From assembly GCA_937868485.1 (NCBI GenBank), contig CALMML010000005.1, positions 1-32,215 of the forward strand: a stretch of DNA of 32,215 nucleotides. Reading direction: 5' to 3'. The notes beneath the pieces are model-generated. The model saw nothing but the letters and a program-made list of their open reading frames with translations. It was not told the DNA's origin and ran no database searches. The stretch comes from an uncultured Myxococcales bacterium (GTDB lineage: Bacteria > Myxococcota_A > Polyangia > Palsa-1104 > JAEUJZ01). Below, in pieces: positions 14,501 through 21,911 of this stretch. A program made the position numbers and the translations under genes. Within the stretch, counting starts at the first letter, position 1, and the number at the start of each line of letters is the position of its first letter.

Positions 14501-16628
14501 TGGCTGTCCGATGCTGGCGTCACGCACACCGACGGAAACTGAGGCGCGTCTGTTTGGTGCGACGCTGCGGCTCAGTCGGGCGCTGCTGGCTGTCAAGACC
14601 GTCACCGACGAAGGCGAAGAACAGCGCTATCTGGCGTTCAACGACGGCGATGTCTTTTCCTGCTTCGACGGACGCGATGTCGAGCTGGGACAAGCGCGCT
14701 TCGTCAGCCAGCGCTTTGGCAGTGAGCGAGGTGCGAGCGAAGCGGTTGCACTGAACACGGCTGCTCGTCCACCACTCGGCGAGACCGGCGCGGTGCGTTT
14801 TTCGGGTCTGCTCAGTCCCGTCGAGTCCGATCTCCGCGTGCGCGGTCAGGTTCGTCTGGAGCTGCTCGAGCATCTGCTGCGCTCGGTGTTCCGTCGAACC
14901 CAAGGGGAAGCCACCGTCGATCTGCGCATCACCGGACCGCTGGCCAGCCTTCAGCCCGTCGGAACGATGGAGCTTCGCAGTGCGCAGATTGAACCGCACG
15001 AGCTGGATACCCCGCTGGAGATTCAGGGCGGCAAGCTGGTGCTTCGGTCCGATCGTGCGGAGCTGGAGAGCTTGCGTGTGCTCGTCGACAACTCGGTGAC
15101 GCTGGTTCGCGGCTTCGTCGAGATTTCACGCTACACGCCGCTTCAGGTGGGCAAGATCAACTTCGAGCTACGTGGCGATGTGTCCGCTCGGCTGCTTCAG
15201 TGGCCGTTTGCGCGCAACGTCGCGGAAGCACGCGGTCGCTTCGGGCTCGATCTGCTGAAGATCACCGGGACCATCGAAAAGCCCATCGTCGAAGGAACGC
15301 TCACCGCGCACGAGGTGTTTCTGAACCTGCGACGCTTTCACGAGCTGTCGTTTTCGCGCGGCACGATTCGCTTTCTGCGCACCGGCAGCGGCGACGACGG
15401 ACGCATCATCATCGGTCGTGGCGAAGGCAGTCCCGCCGGAGTCGCTCTGTCCGGTTTGGTCGACGGCGACGGCAAGATCGAGCTGAGCGGACGCATCGAT
15501 CACAACGGCATGGGCGGCTTCATTCGCAATGCCTGGCACCGGGCGCTCGACCGCGTCGACTTGGCGATCAAGATGGAAAACGTCCGTCACAGCTCGTCGG
15601 GTGTCTACAACGTCGAGATGTCTTCCGCGCGCGGCCTGACGCTCACCGGAAACCGTGACGGAGTCAGCCTGCTTGGCGACATCGAAGTCGTGGCTGGTCG
15701 TTACATGCAAGACTACGATCCCACCGATCGCTTCCTGTCCGCTCGACGCATCGTCGAAGAAGAGAAGCCATTCTGGGATGGTGACGACTTTTTGTCGCAG
15801 CTCAAGCTCGGCATCTCGGTGCGCACGCGCGGCACGTTCCGGGTGTTTAACAACATCGCGGACCTTCGCTTGTCGACGCAGGCATTTGATGTCGCGGGTC
15901 CGCTCGTCGACATTGCCATGAACGGTGTCATCCGCGTCGACAGCGGTGTGTTCTTCGTCCCCGGTCTGCGCGGCGAGTTCCACGTCAAAGGCGACAGCAA
16001 GATCGTGTTTTCCAAGAGCGCGCGCTGGCCCGACACGCCGTACGTCGAGGTGCTCGGTGGCACGCGAGACTTTGACCAAAACGATCAGCAGCGCAACGTC
16101 GAAGTCGCGCTCCGAGGGCGCGTCCGAGAGCTAAAGTTCGAGTGTCTTTCGTCGGACGGTCTGTCGGCGGCAGACTGCGCCAGCTTCCTGCTCCTTGGCG
16201 ATACGGCGGATGCGGTGCGCGGCGGTCGTCCCAATCCATCTGCGACGACAGCCAGCGGTGCGCGAGCCATCGACTACGGCGATCCAGCCGCCAAGCTGGT
16301 GACGAGCCAGCTTCTCACCAACCAAGTGTCCGATCCGCTGCGAGAAAAGCTTCGGCTCGATACGGTGCGCATCCAGTTTGGCGTCAGCACCTTCGATCTT
16401 CAGCTCTGCAAGCGCTTCGGTCTATACATCCGCATGTGCGGTCTGGCTGAGTGGGGACTGTTGGGCAACGCCGCCGCTCGCTATCGCGGCTACGGAGAGC
16501 TTCAAATGTCCGATCTCACCGTCGGTCAGATCAGCCTAGAGCGCATCGAGCGAGGCTTTAGCTTCCTCGAAGACACCATCAATCGCTTCAAGGTGCAAGC
16601 CGGCCTCCGTCTGCCGCTGCGCTACTAG
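11505..16628 (+). CDS. tamB: TamB-like translocation/assembly protein (AsmA-like, DUF490)
   Basis: A 1707-residue inner-membrane-anchored, largely beta-structured protein. One N-terminal span (VLQVLAAVAIVWLGVFLGL) is followed by a very long periplasmic region of repeating AsmA/TamB-type beta-strand units (for example GVKGALTMRFSS, GKLRMLGTLQPLLPVFEGKL, VEGTLTAHEVFLNL). The C-terminal part is the DUF490/TamB domain: GVIRVDSGVFFVPGLRGEFHV, LKFECLSSDGLSAADCASFL, LVTSQLLTNQVSDPLREKL and the ending FKVQAGLRLPLRY. TamB proteins bridge the periplasm and form a hydrophobic groove used for phospholipid transport and outer-membrane protein assembly. It is longer than the roughly 1250-residue E. coli protein. 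A GTG at 11541 (VSERPRPQSP) is an equally plausible start and gives a cleaner N-terminus; no ribosome binding site decides. TamA is not adjacent. Confidence 0.88.
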   Translation: MLRRRRTCYFFCVSERPRPQSPSIIPLQQTLVRRVLQVLAAVAIVWLGVFLGLNDRRLGKLVTKIVGTQIRGEFNLGYARYSYFSSLASIILNTTTHVEGGDFEMRDPNGELVMKASRIEADIYLGELIRGLLRTAVSAPFGRGSFVELHFSSGHLHGGWAHIRPIQVRRLYPPNVTGPMFGNEVNIVATMSGKKPKPESAPPSPGHLRITVDGEGLTFENVVYQMSFPGWHGRVDGVKGALTMRFSSDPAETKPGLQSFVYEVAPMNAESGELVLGSAGPDGSGEFVFPLRNLELRRFGARASRKQDLVFRGKLKAADADVEMDGKLLDTYCDTGVQLDLSFTSGNGLAKLVPGGLLSGQPRGRVRFYGALSSTLPTTISGRLSPCLSQDFHVQHFPLQGDGRAVVIEGQVADVEALIASIPISGARSRFSLKGSDLHMPRVTASALGGQLRAEPLHFSFAGDMPWSAKISMQGTDPAQVGIMPKSLQPFVAGRLKGSMRLSGSLAKHAHPERVVIERVDAQVERLARHDPLPKDMKLLGSFIYTPETVLYRQLQLSGETLMVRSDHGAVGPSDGKLDIPVMEMSGRGSPLGRVLQYFGISGQVGEAQTKFRLGGRILRPEASRGEFFVKDLDLFGRKIDEMSTEFALHDGKLNLSSLKALGKDGAVSGDGALQLFTKDVSTRPDDPQVMVKAAVAGVSLGLFAPGQDIGGVITGKIDVTGTMSHPVGDVDLALPKLTVFGGQFDSVSVVAQLSQTQAILKQLAATLDTGRLTSSATLRHERGRPLDATVEFAKLPIGKMPIVQGLPMVVDGTLSGKLRMLGTLQPLLPVFEGKLSVSDFKVQGRLPTALGPMIEGGLVLAEREPLFGMLGMVVRVLTLGQAELGFTPTDSGTKISGRLFDSFDIDGVLTMAGGLPRGDLTVRFGCPLPPYFVKSVENPANGRTSATTLACDLLAQKLLPELAQIGDVSVSGSGELRLRFGDDPRPLFGPDPLFARGIGCPMLASRTPTETEARLFGATLRLSRALLAVKTVTDEGEEQRYLAFNDGDVFSCFDGRDVELGQARFVSQRFGSERGASEAVALNTAARPPLGETGAVRFSGLLSPVESDLRVRGQVRLELLEHLLRSVFRRTQGEATVDLRITGPLASLQPVGTMELRSAQIEPHELDTPLEIQGGKLVLRSDRAELESLRVLVDNSVTLVRGFVEISRYTPLQVGKINFELRGDVSARLLQWPFARNVAEARGRFGLDLLKITGTIEKPIVEGTLTAHEVFLNLRRFHELSFSRGTIRFLRTGSGDDGRIIIGRGEGSPAGVALSGLVDGDGKIELSGRIDHNGMGGFIRNAWHRALDRVDLAIKMENVRHSSSGVYNVEMSSARGLTLTGNRDGVSLLGDIEVVAGRYMQDYDPTDRFLSARRIVEEEKPFWDGDDFLSQLKLGISVRTRGTFRVFNNIADLRLSTQAFDVAGPLVDIAMNGVIRVDSGVFFVPGLRGEFHVKGDSKIVFSKSARWPDTPYVEVLGGTRDFDQNDQQRNVEVALRGRVRELKFECLSSDGLSAADCASFLLLGDTADAVRGGRPNPSATTASGARAIDYGDPAAKLVTSQLLTNQVSDPLREKLRLDTVRIQFGVSTFDLQLCKRFGLYIRMCGLAEWGLLGNAAARYRGYGELQMSDLTVGQISLERIERGFSFLEDTINRFKVQAGLRLPLRY

Positions 16629-16646
16629 AAGCTTCAGGGTCGTGGC

Positions 16647-16675
16647 TTGACCGCATCCGGCATGACGCCTACCCT
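16647..16675 (+). promoter_or_regulatory. Candidate promoter for the S-adenosylhomocysteinase gene
   Basis: TTGACC at 16647-16652 and TACCCT at 16670-16675 are spaced by 17 bases. A start near 16682 would leave a leader of about 19 bases containing AAGGAG (16686-16691), nine bases before the ATG. The -10 is a poor consensus match but recurs before the encapsulin gene. Confidence 0.4.
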
Positions 16676-16700
16676 CTTCGCCCTTAAGGAGTCCTGACAA

Positions 16701-18029
16701 ATGGCCGATTCAATTCGTGAACCACTTCCCTACAAGGTCAAAGACATTTCCCTCGCCGAGTGGGGTCGCAAAGAGATCACCATCGCCGAGAGCGAGATGC
16801 CCGGCCTGATGGCGCTGCGTGCCGAATACGGACAGCAGCAGCCACTGCGAGGCGCTCGCATTGCGGGCTGCTTGCACATGACCGTTCAGACCGCCGTGCT
16901 CATCGAGACGCTGACCGCGCTCGGTGCCGAAGTCACCTGGACGAGCTGCAACATCTTTTCGACGCAAGACCACGCGGCAGCAGCGATTGCAGCGACGGGC
17001 GTTCCGGTCTTCGCCTGGAAGGGGGAAACCGAAGAAGAGTACAACGACTGCATCGAGATGCAGCTTCGCTCGTTCAAGGGCGGCAAAGCGCCGAACATGA
17101 TCCTCGACGACGGTGGCGATCTAACCTGGATCATCCACGACAAGTATCCCGAGATGTTCAGCGGTCCCGATCCGATCCGTGGTCTGTCCGAGGAAACCAC
17201 GACGGGCGTTCACCGTCTCTACGAAGCGTTCAAGAGCGGTCGCCTCAAGGTTCCCGCGATCAACGTGAACGACTCCGTCACCAAGAGCAAGTTTGACAAC
17301 CTGTACGGCTGCCGTGAGTCGCTCGCCGACGGTGTCAAGCGCGCCACCGGCGTGATGTTCGCAGGCAAGGTCGCGGTCGTTGCGGGCTACGGCGATGTCG
17401 GCAAGGGCTGTGCGCAGTCGCTGCGTGGCTACGGCGCGCGCGTCATCATCACCGAGATCGATCCGATCAACGCGCTTCAGGCGGTGATGGAAGGCTATCA
17501 GGTCACGACGATGGAAGAGGCCGCTCCGCTCGGCGACATCTTCGTCACCGCGACCGGCTGCATGGACGTCATCCGTGGCGAGCACATGCAGGCGATGAAG
17601 GATCAGGCGATCCTGTGCAACATCGGCCACTTCGACTGCGAGATCGACATGGCGTGGCTGACCAGCCAGCCTGGCATCTCCGAGGTGAACATCAAGCCGC
17701 AGGTTGATCAGTTCGTGTTCCCCGATGGCAAGCGACTGACGGTGCTGGCGCGTGGACGGCTCGTGAACCTGGGCTGCGCGTCGGGACACCCGTCGTTCGT
17801 GATGTCGACCAGCTTCTCGAACCAGACGATCGCGCAGATCGAGCTGTGGTGTAACCCCGGCAAGTACGCGGTTGGCGTCTACATGCTGCCGAAAAAGCTC
17901 GACGAAAAGGTCGCGGCGCTGCACCTGGGCAAGCTCGGCGTCAAGCTGACCACGCTGACCAGCAAGCAGGCCGAATACCTGGGCATCCCGAAGGACGGTC
18001 CGTACAAGCCTGAGCACTACCGCTACTAG
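16701..18029 (+). CDS. ahcY: Adenosylhomocysteinase
   Basis: A 442-residue cytoplasmic enzyme that reversibly hydrolyses S-adenosylhomocysteine to adenosine and homocysteine, closing the methylation cycle. Family signatures are complete: [19 protein letters not shown], the [16 protein letters not shown] motif, the catalytic [20 protein letters not shown] segment, the NAD-binding [18 protein letters not shown], and the conserved C-terminus ending PEHYRY, whose Tyr and Lys contact NAD of the neighbouring subunit. Length fits the form with a moderate insertion in the substrate domain. AAGGAG nine bases upstream supports the ATG. The next gene begins one base after its stop with a TTG codon. No SAH riboswitch-like structure fits the 72-base gap upstream. 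Confidence 0.97.
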   Translation: MADSIREPLPYKVKDISLAEWGRKEITIAESEMPGLMALRAEYGQQQPLRGARIAGCLHMTVQTAVLIETLTALGAEVTWTSCNIFSTQDHAAAAIAATGVPVFAWKGETEEEYNDCIEMQLRSFKGGKAPNMILDDGGDLTWIIHDKYPEMFSGPDPIRGLSEETTTGVHRLYEAFKSGRLKVPAINVNDSVTKSKFDNLYGCRESLADGVKRATGVMFAGKVAVVAGYGDVGKGCAQSLRGYGARVIITEIDPINALQAVMEGYQVTTMEEAAPLGDIFVTATGCMDVIRGEHMQAMKDQAILCNIGHFDCEIDMAWLTSQPGISEVNIKPQVDQFVFPDGKRLTVLARGRLVNLGCASGHPSFVMSTSFSNQTIAQIELWCNPGKYAVGVYMLPKKLDEKVAALHLGKLGVKLTTLTSKQAEYLGIPKDGPYKPEHYRY

Positions 18030-18030
18030 C

Positions 18031-19542
18031 TTGTCAGCCTCGGTATCCAGGCGGCGATTCTTCCAGCGAGCCGGCAGTCTGCTGGTCTTGCTTGGAACGC
18101 CTCCGCTTGACGGGGCTCGACGCGCCAGCACCCCGCAGACCCCGTATGAGCACGGCTTGTGGCTCTCGGGCGATCATCACATCCACACCAAGTACAGCTC
18201 CGACGGTCGCTACGAGATCATCGAGCAAGTTCGCGCCGCCGAGCGCAGCGGCCTTGGCTTCTGCGTCATCACCGATCACGGCGGACCGTCGCACCAGAAG
18301 GTCGTCACCGCCGTGGCGTATCGCGAGCTACTCGAAGCCCGTCGCGCCTGTCCCGGCATCATTGTCTTTCAGGGTCTGGAGTGGAACATTCCGTCGGCAG
18401 AGCACGGCAGCATCATCGTTCCGCCGACCCACGACGAAGCCCAGATCATCGAGCAGTTCGAGTCTCGCTTCGACGCCAAGAGCCGAAAAGATCCGCCGCT
18501 GGGTGAGCCTGATGCCGTCGCAGGTGTCAGCTTTTTGCAGTCGCTGCCGAGTCGTCCGCTGTTCTTTGCCAATCATCCAGCTCGTCGCGGGCTCGACAGT
18601 CCGCATGAGCTACGCGCTTGGAGCGATGCTGGTCCCGACGTGATGCGCGGCTTTGAAGGTGCGCCCGGACACTCTGCTTCGACGCTGATGGGCGAGCTAC
18701 GTGGACACTATGCCGACAAGTCCAGCGCCGGATCCTTTCCCGGGTATCCGACTGAGTCCTATCGAACCTTTGGTGGTTACGACTATTACACCGCCGAGGT
18801 TGGAGGATTGTGGGACTCACTCCTATCTGAAGGCCGTCCGTTTTACATCACCTGCAACTCCGACTCGCATCGCTACCTGGGCGACTTGGTGGAAGTCGAT
18901 CGCAGCACCTACAAGCGAGATGGCTTCGTCACGCCGCTTGGCACCCAGCGTCCATATCGCGACGGAGAAACGCGCTATGACTTCGACTACCCACCGGGGC
19001 TTTACACCAGCACGCGCGTGTTCGCCAAGAGTCGCGATCCAATCGAGGTCTTGGCGGCGATGCGCGCGGGCAACATGTACACCTGCCTCGGCGGCCTCAT
19101 CGAGTCGCTGCGCTTCTTTGTTCACGACGGAACGCAGGCGGTGCCGATGGGCGGCTTTCTGCAGCTGACCAAGCCGGGGGCTACCGTCGAGCTGATTGTC
19201 GACATCGAGCTGTCTGAGCAGCGCAACCTCGGCGGCCTGATTCCGGCGCTTCATCACTTCGATCTCATCGTCGGAGAAGTCGGTCCGCCCGTCGCCCATC
19301 GCGATACGCTGCGCAGTCCGTCGGCCAAGATCCTGCGTCGCGTGCTACCCAGCGACTGTGAGCGCAGTGGTCGTCGCTTGCGGTTCCGTCAGCGCTTTCG
19401 CAATGTGTCGCGCAGCTTCTTTGTTCGCGTACGCGGCACCAACACCAGCGTCGTCAGCCCGCAGCTCGATCCACCGGACATCGATCCGTGGAGCGATCTG
19501 TGGTTTTACGGAAACCCGATTTTTGTGATGCAAAAGCGCTGA
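18031..19542 (+). CDS. Tat-exported PHP-domain metal-dependent phosphoesterase
   Basis: A 503-residue protein with a twin-arginine signal at its N-terminus (SRRRFFQRAG then LLVLLG), so it is probably folded with its metals in the cytoplasm and exported to the periplasm or anchored. The PHP metal-binding motifs are present: GDHHIHTKYSSDG (HxH), VITDHGG, FQGLEWN, FANHP and the late ITCNSDSHRYLGD. PHP proteins hydrolyse phosphoester bonds with a multi-metal centre; the substrate here is unknown. A C-terminal beta-rich region of about 140 residues follows the catalytic part. The only start that keeps the Tat motif is the TTG at 18031, one base after the ahcY stop, suggesting translational coupling and low expression. 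Biological connection to AhcY is not obvious. Confidence 0.85.
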   Translation: MSASVSRRRFFQRAGSLLVLLGTPPLDGARRASTPQTPYEHGLWLSGDHHIHTKYSSDGRYEIIEQVRAAERSGLGFCVITDHGGPSHQKVVTAVAYRELLEARRACPGIIVFQGLEWNIPSAEHGSIIVPPTHDEAQIIEQFESRFDAKSRKDPPLGEPDAVAGVSFLQSLPSRPLFFANHPARRGLDSPHELRAWSDAGPDVMRGFEGAPGHSASTLMGELRGHYADKSSAGSFPGYPTESYRTFGGYDYYTAEVGGLWDSLLSEGRPFYITCNSDSHRYLGDLVEVDRSTYKRDGFVTPLGTQRPYRDGETRYDFDYPPGLYTSTRVFAKSRDPIEVLAAMRAGNMYTCLGGLIESLRFFVHDGTQAVPMGGFLQLTKPGATVELIVDIELSEQRNLGGLIPALHHFDLIVGEVGPPVAHRDTLRSPSAKILRRVLPSDCERSGRRLRFRQRFRNVSRSFFVRVRGTNTSVVSPQLDPPDIDPWSDLWFYGNPIFVMQKR

Positions 19543-19557
19543 GTGGACACTCAGCGC
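19532..19557 (-). terminator. Hairpin terminator between convergent genes
   Basis: GCGCTGAGTG (19536-19545) and CACTCAGCGC (19548-19557) are perfect ten-base inverted arms separated by GA. Read on the minus strand the hairpin is followed by TTTTG, so it should end the transcript of the membrane-protein gene whose stop is at 19583. It overlaps the stop codon of the PHP gene (19540-19542) and may also protect or end that mRNA, though without a T-run on that side. Confidence 0.7.
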
Positions 19558-19582
19558 GGTCGAAGCGAGGGGAGGGCGAGCG

Positions 19583-20230
19583 TTACTTCTTGTCGGCAGC
19601 GGCGGGCGGGTGTCCACCGGCGGGCGCTTCGTGGCCTTTGCCACCGAATGCGATCACGATGAGCGCGAACAGCAGACCGACCGATCCGACGCTGAGCAGC
19701 GCAATGCGCGAGGCTCGCTTTTCGGTCTCGATGGCGACGCGCTCGAACACCACGAACGTCTGCTCCTCGGCGGGGCCAAACGACGTGAAGTTGGTGAGCG
19801 CTTCGGACTCACCCTTGCCACCGGCTGCATCGCTGATGAGCGCGACGATCGCGAGAATCAGACCACCGATCGGAACCAGGCCACCGACCATCAGGGCCAG
19901 CTCCGTCTTGCCGACACCGAGACCGAGTGCCAGCGTGGCGATCGCAGCGACCGAGACGCCGAGGTAGATCATTCGGCCTCGGGCATCCGCTTGTTCCGCA
20001 GCGACGAGGTTTGGATCGTTGTTTTCGACCTTGTCGGCACCTTTGAACATCGGGCCGATGCCCGTAGCGAGCAGGAACAGCACCAGCAGCGCGCCCAGGA
20101 CCGGAACCAGTCCGCCGATCACCAGCGCCGGAGCGGTCAGGCCCAGACCCAGTCCCAGACCCATCGTAAGGATGGCGTCGACGAGGACGAGGTTGTTGAT
20201 GAGGTTCGAGGTCTTCATATCAGCTTCCAT
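19583..20230 (-). CDS. Small multi-pass membrane protein with internal duplication
   Basis: A 215-residue protein with four hydrophobic segments in two similar hairpins plus a fifth span near the end (IALLSVGSVGLLFALIVIAF). Residues 24-52 and 101-129 are clearly duplicated: both contain LGLGLG or LGLGVG followed nine residues later by GGLVP and a Leu/Ile-rich span. Between the spans lies a soluble linker (KGADKVENNDPNLVAAEQADARGR). The tail is Gly/Pro/Ala-rich with HEAPAGGHPP. No known family is recognised. GGAGGG seven bases before the ATG at 20230 supports the start over a second Met five codons in. It is transcribed convergently with the PHP gene and is downstream of, but separated by 78 bases from, the acidic hypothetical gene on the same strand. 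Confidence 0.8.
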   Translation of the reverse strand: MEADMKTSNLINNLVLVDAILTMGLGLGLGLTAPALVIGGLVPVLGALLVLFLLATGIGPMFKGADKVENNDPNLVAAEQADARGRMIYLGVSVAAIATLALGLGVGKTELALMVGGLVPIGGLILAIVALISDAAGGKGESEALTNFTSFGPAEEQTFVVFERVAIETEKRASRIALLSVGSVGLLFALIVIAFGGKGHEAPAGGHPPAAADKK

Positions 20231-20308
20231 GCGGTGTCCCTCCGGTGGTCCGGCTTAATGAGCACATACTACGCGAGGCAGAGTCGAACACAAAGCCCCG
20301 AGCGATTC

Positions 20309-20971
20309 CTACTGCGGATTCGCGGCGTTATCGCTGTCTTCGTCCGTGTCTTCTTCGGCTGCGCGCAGGCTCGCCAGAATCTCGACGATGTAGCTGACGG
20401 TTTCAAAGCGTCCGGTCAGCGAGTAAAAGTACTCTTCACTGACGGGTGGTAGACGGGCCAGCGCTGCCGCAAGCTGTTCCATCAGTCGCGCCGGAGCCAC
20501 GAGTCCACCCTCGCTGGCATCGTCGTCCTCTGCCTCTTCGTGATCGCTGCGCAGCGCGTGCCTGGCCCACATCAGCGGATCACAGATGAGCGGTGCGGCT
20601 TCCAGCTCCACACGCCAGCCCGATGGATCATCGATCGAGTCCAGCACGGGCGTATCTGCTTGTTCTGCTTGCGAAGGGTCGAGAGGAATGGCCAGCCAGC
20701 GACCGCCAAAGCGAGCGATCATCGTCTCGCCGAGATACACTCCAGTGGCAGCGGCGACCAGATCGGCAACCTCGGGCTTGAGCGGCGCACCGTCTCGAAC
20801 CAGTCGCAGGTAGTGATCGACATAGGCCAGCGACTCCTCGGAGTGATCGAGATCGAGCGAGGTTGCGCGCTGAACGTATTCACAGGCTGCGTGGCTTAGC
20901 TCGGTCAGTCGCGCGGGCGAAGGTTGAAGCAGCGGCTGGGCGCTCGACGCTTTGGATGTTGTGCTGTGCAT
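20309..20971 (-). CDS. Hypothetical acidic cytoplasmic protein
   Basis: A 220-residue protein with no signal peptide or membrane span and no family I recognise. The N-terminal 30 residues are Ser/Pro-rich; a helical core follows (LTELSHAACEYVQRATSLDLDHSEESLAYVDHYLRL, then PEVADLVAAATGVYLGETMIARFGGRW) and the protein ends in an acidic tail (EEDTDEDSDNAANPQ). An internal Asp/Glu cluster (HEEAEDDDASE) lies near residue 150. The YVDHYL plus GVYLGE pattern is reminiscent of a class of proteins that carry an alpha-helical domain of unknown function, but that is impression only. The ATG at 20971 (MHSTTSKAS) is preferred over 21052 because GAGAG lies six bases upstream and the extension looks non-native. 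Confidence 0.65.
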   Translation of the reverse strand: MHSTTSKASSAQPLLQPSPARLTELSHAACEYVQRATSLDLDHSEESLAYVDHYLRLVRDGAPLKPEVADLVAAATGVYLGETMIARFGGRWLAIPLDPSQAEQADTPVLDSIDDPSGWRVELEAAPLICDPLMWARHALRSDHEEAEDDDASEGGLVAPARLMEQLAAALARLPPVSEEYFYSLTGRFETVSYIVEILASLRAAEEDTDEDSDNAANPQ

Positions 20972-21132
20972 GGGATCTCTCGTGCATCTAAGGAAAAACA
21001 GCGCTCGTGCGGTGGTGATCGCTGCGGATGTTCCGCGCGGATGGGGTGCCAAGCGATGGATCGGCGAATTGTGCGATGTGTTCCGGCAAGCAGCAAGACC
21101 CGTCGAGGTTTAGCCAGTCTCTGCTGTGCTGG

Positions 21133-21162
21133 TTGCCGTAGGGATAGCTTTCAAAGTACAGT
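21133..21162 (+). promoter_or_regulatory. Candidate promoter of the metallophosphoesterase gene
   Basis: TTGCCG (21133-21138) and TACAGT (21157-21162) are spaced by 18 bases; each matches four consensus positions. The -10 ends 12 bases before the ATG and there is no Shine-Dalgarno sequence between, so the leader would be only a few bases. Confidence 0.35.
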
Positions 21163-21174
21163 AGGGCTTCCGTC

Positions 21175-21906
21175 ATGAGGATTGGTATTTTCTCCGATAC
21201 CCACGCTAACCTTGAGGCACTGGAAGCCGTCTTGGAGTGTTTCCGAGTGGCTCGCGTGGACAAGCTGGTCTGCCTCGGAGATACCGTTGGGTACGGGGCT
21301 GATCCAAACGGCTGTTGCGATCTGGTCCGCAAGCATGCGGCGTTTTGCATCCTGGGAAACCACGATGCGGCGGTCGCCGGTCGAATGGATTACTCGTATT
21401 ACTACGATGCTGCGAGACAGGCGCTGGATCTGCACTCGGGCATCTTGACCGACGAAAACATGCTGTGGCTTCAGACCCTGCCGTACGAGCGACGGGAAGG
21501 GAACATCTGCTACTGCCATGGCTCCCCGGTAAACCTGGAAGAGTTCGAGTACATCTTTTCGATGGAGCAAGCGGCGCGCTGTCTGCCCTATTGGGATCAG
21601 CTGGCCGACGTGACGTTCATCGGGCACTCGCACTTGTGCAAGGCGTTCGCGCTGTCTCGCGGTGAAGTCCACGAAGTGGTCGCGCAAAAGTTCGAGGTTC
21701 GCCCCGGCTATCGCTACATCATCTCGGTGGGTTCCGTCGGACAGCCGCGCGATTACGACAACCGCGCCAGCTACTGCATCTACGACGATCAGAGCCGCAT
21801 GTTCGAGTTCCGTCGCGTCGCGTACGACATCGACGCCGCTGCGCAGAAGATCTTCGAAGCGAACCTCGAGCCAAACTTCGGCAACCGTCTGTACATCGGC
21901 GTCTGA
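21175..21906 (+). CDS. Calcineurin-like metallophosphoesterase (YfcE-like)
   Basis: A 243-residue cytoplasmic phosphoesterase with the complete dinuclear-metal motif set: IFSDTHANLEAL (D-x-H), CLGDTVGYGADP (GD), ILGNHDAAV (GNHD), ICYCHGSP and FIGHSHL (GHxH). The order and spacing fit the short YfcE/MJ0936 class, which cleaves phosphodiesters in vitro with Mn2+ or similar metals. The DTVGYGADPNGC stretch resembles members often annotated as diadenosine tetraphosphatase-like, but the substrate cannot be inferred. The C-terminal part contains VSVGSVGQPRDYDNRASY-type residues (SVGSVGQPRD) that close the active site in this class. The gene stands alone, converging with the cupin gene at a five-base gap. 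Confidence 0.9.
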   Translation: MRIGIFSDTHANLEALEAVLECFRVARVDKLVCLGDTVGYGADPNGCCDLVRKHAAFCILGNHDAAVAGRMDYSYYYDAARQALDLHSGILTDENMLWLQTLPYERREGNICYCHGSPVNLEEFEYIFSMEQAARCLPYWDQLADVTFIGHSHLCKAFALSRGEVHEVVAQKFEVRPGYRYIISVGSVGQPRDYDNRASYCIYDDQSRMFEFRRVAYDIDAAAQKIFEANLEPNFGNRLYIGV

Positions 21907-21911
21907 CGGAC

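Noticed and set aside
15168-16079. Minus-strand 303-codon frame opposite the TamB C-terminal region
   Set aside because: No motif, no ribosome binding site, and full overlap with the conserved TamB domain on the other strand.
16629-16700. SAH riboswitch before ahcY
   Set aside because: The 72-base gap is short and lacks the conserved SAH riboswitch core; only a promoter-like pair and a Shine-Dalgarno sequence are seen.
17121-18131. Minus-strand 336-codon frame opposite ahcY
   Set aside because: Composition is that of an antisense shadow (Arg/His/Asp-rich) and the plus strand encodes an unmistakable adenosylhomocysteinase.
19610-20452. Plus-strand 280-codon frame across the duplicated membrane protein gene
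   Set aside because: Low-complexity Arg/Gln/Asp composition typical of an antisense frame; the minus-strand frame has clear membrane spans and a good ribosome binding site.
20972-21174. A 203-base gap with a short plus-strand frame reading through it (20924-21178)
   Set aside because: The frame is Arg/Cys-rich, overlaps the divergent gene's start and the metallophosphoesterase start, and has no ribosome binding site; the gap is better read as divergent promoter space.
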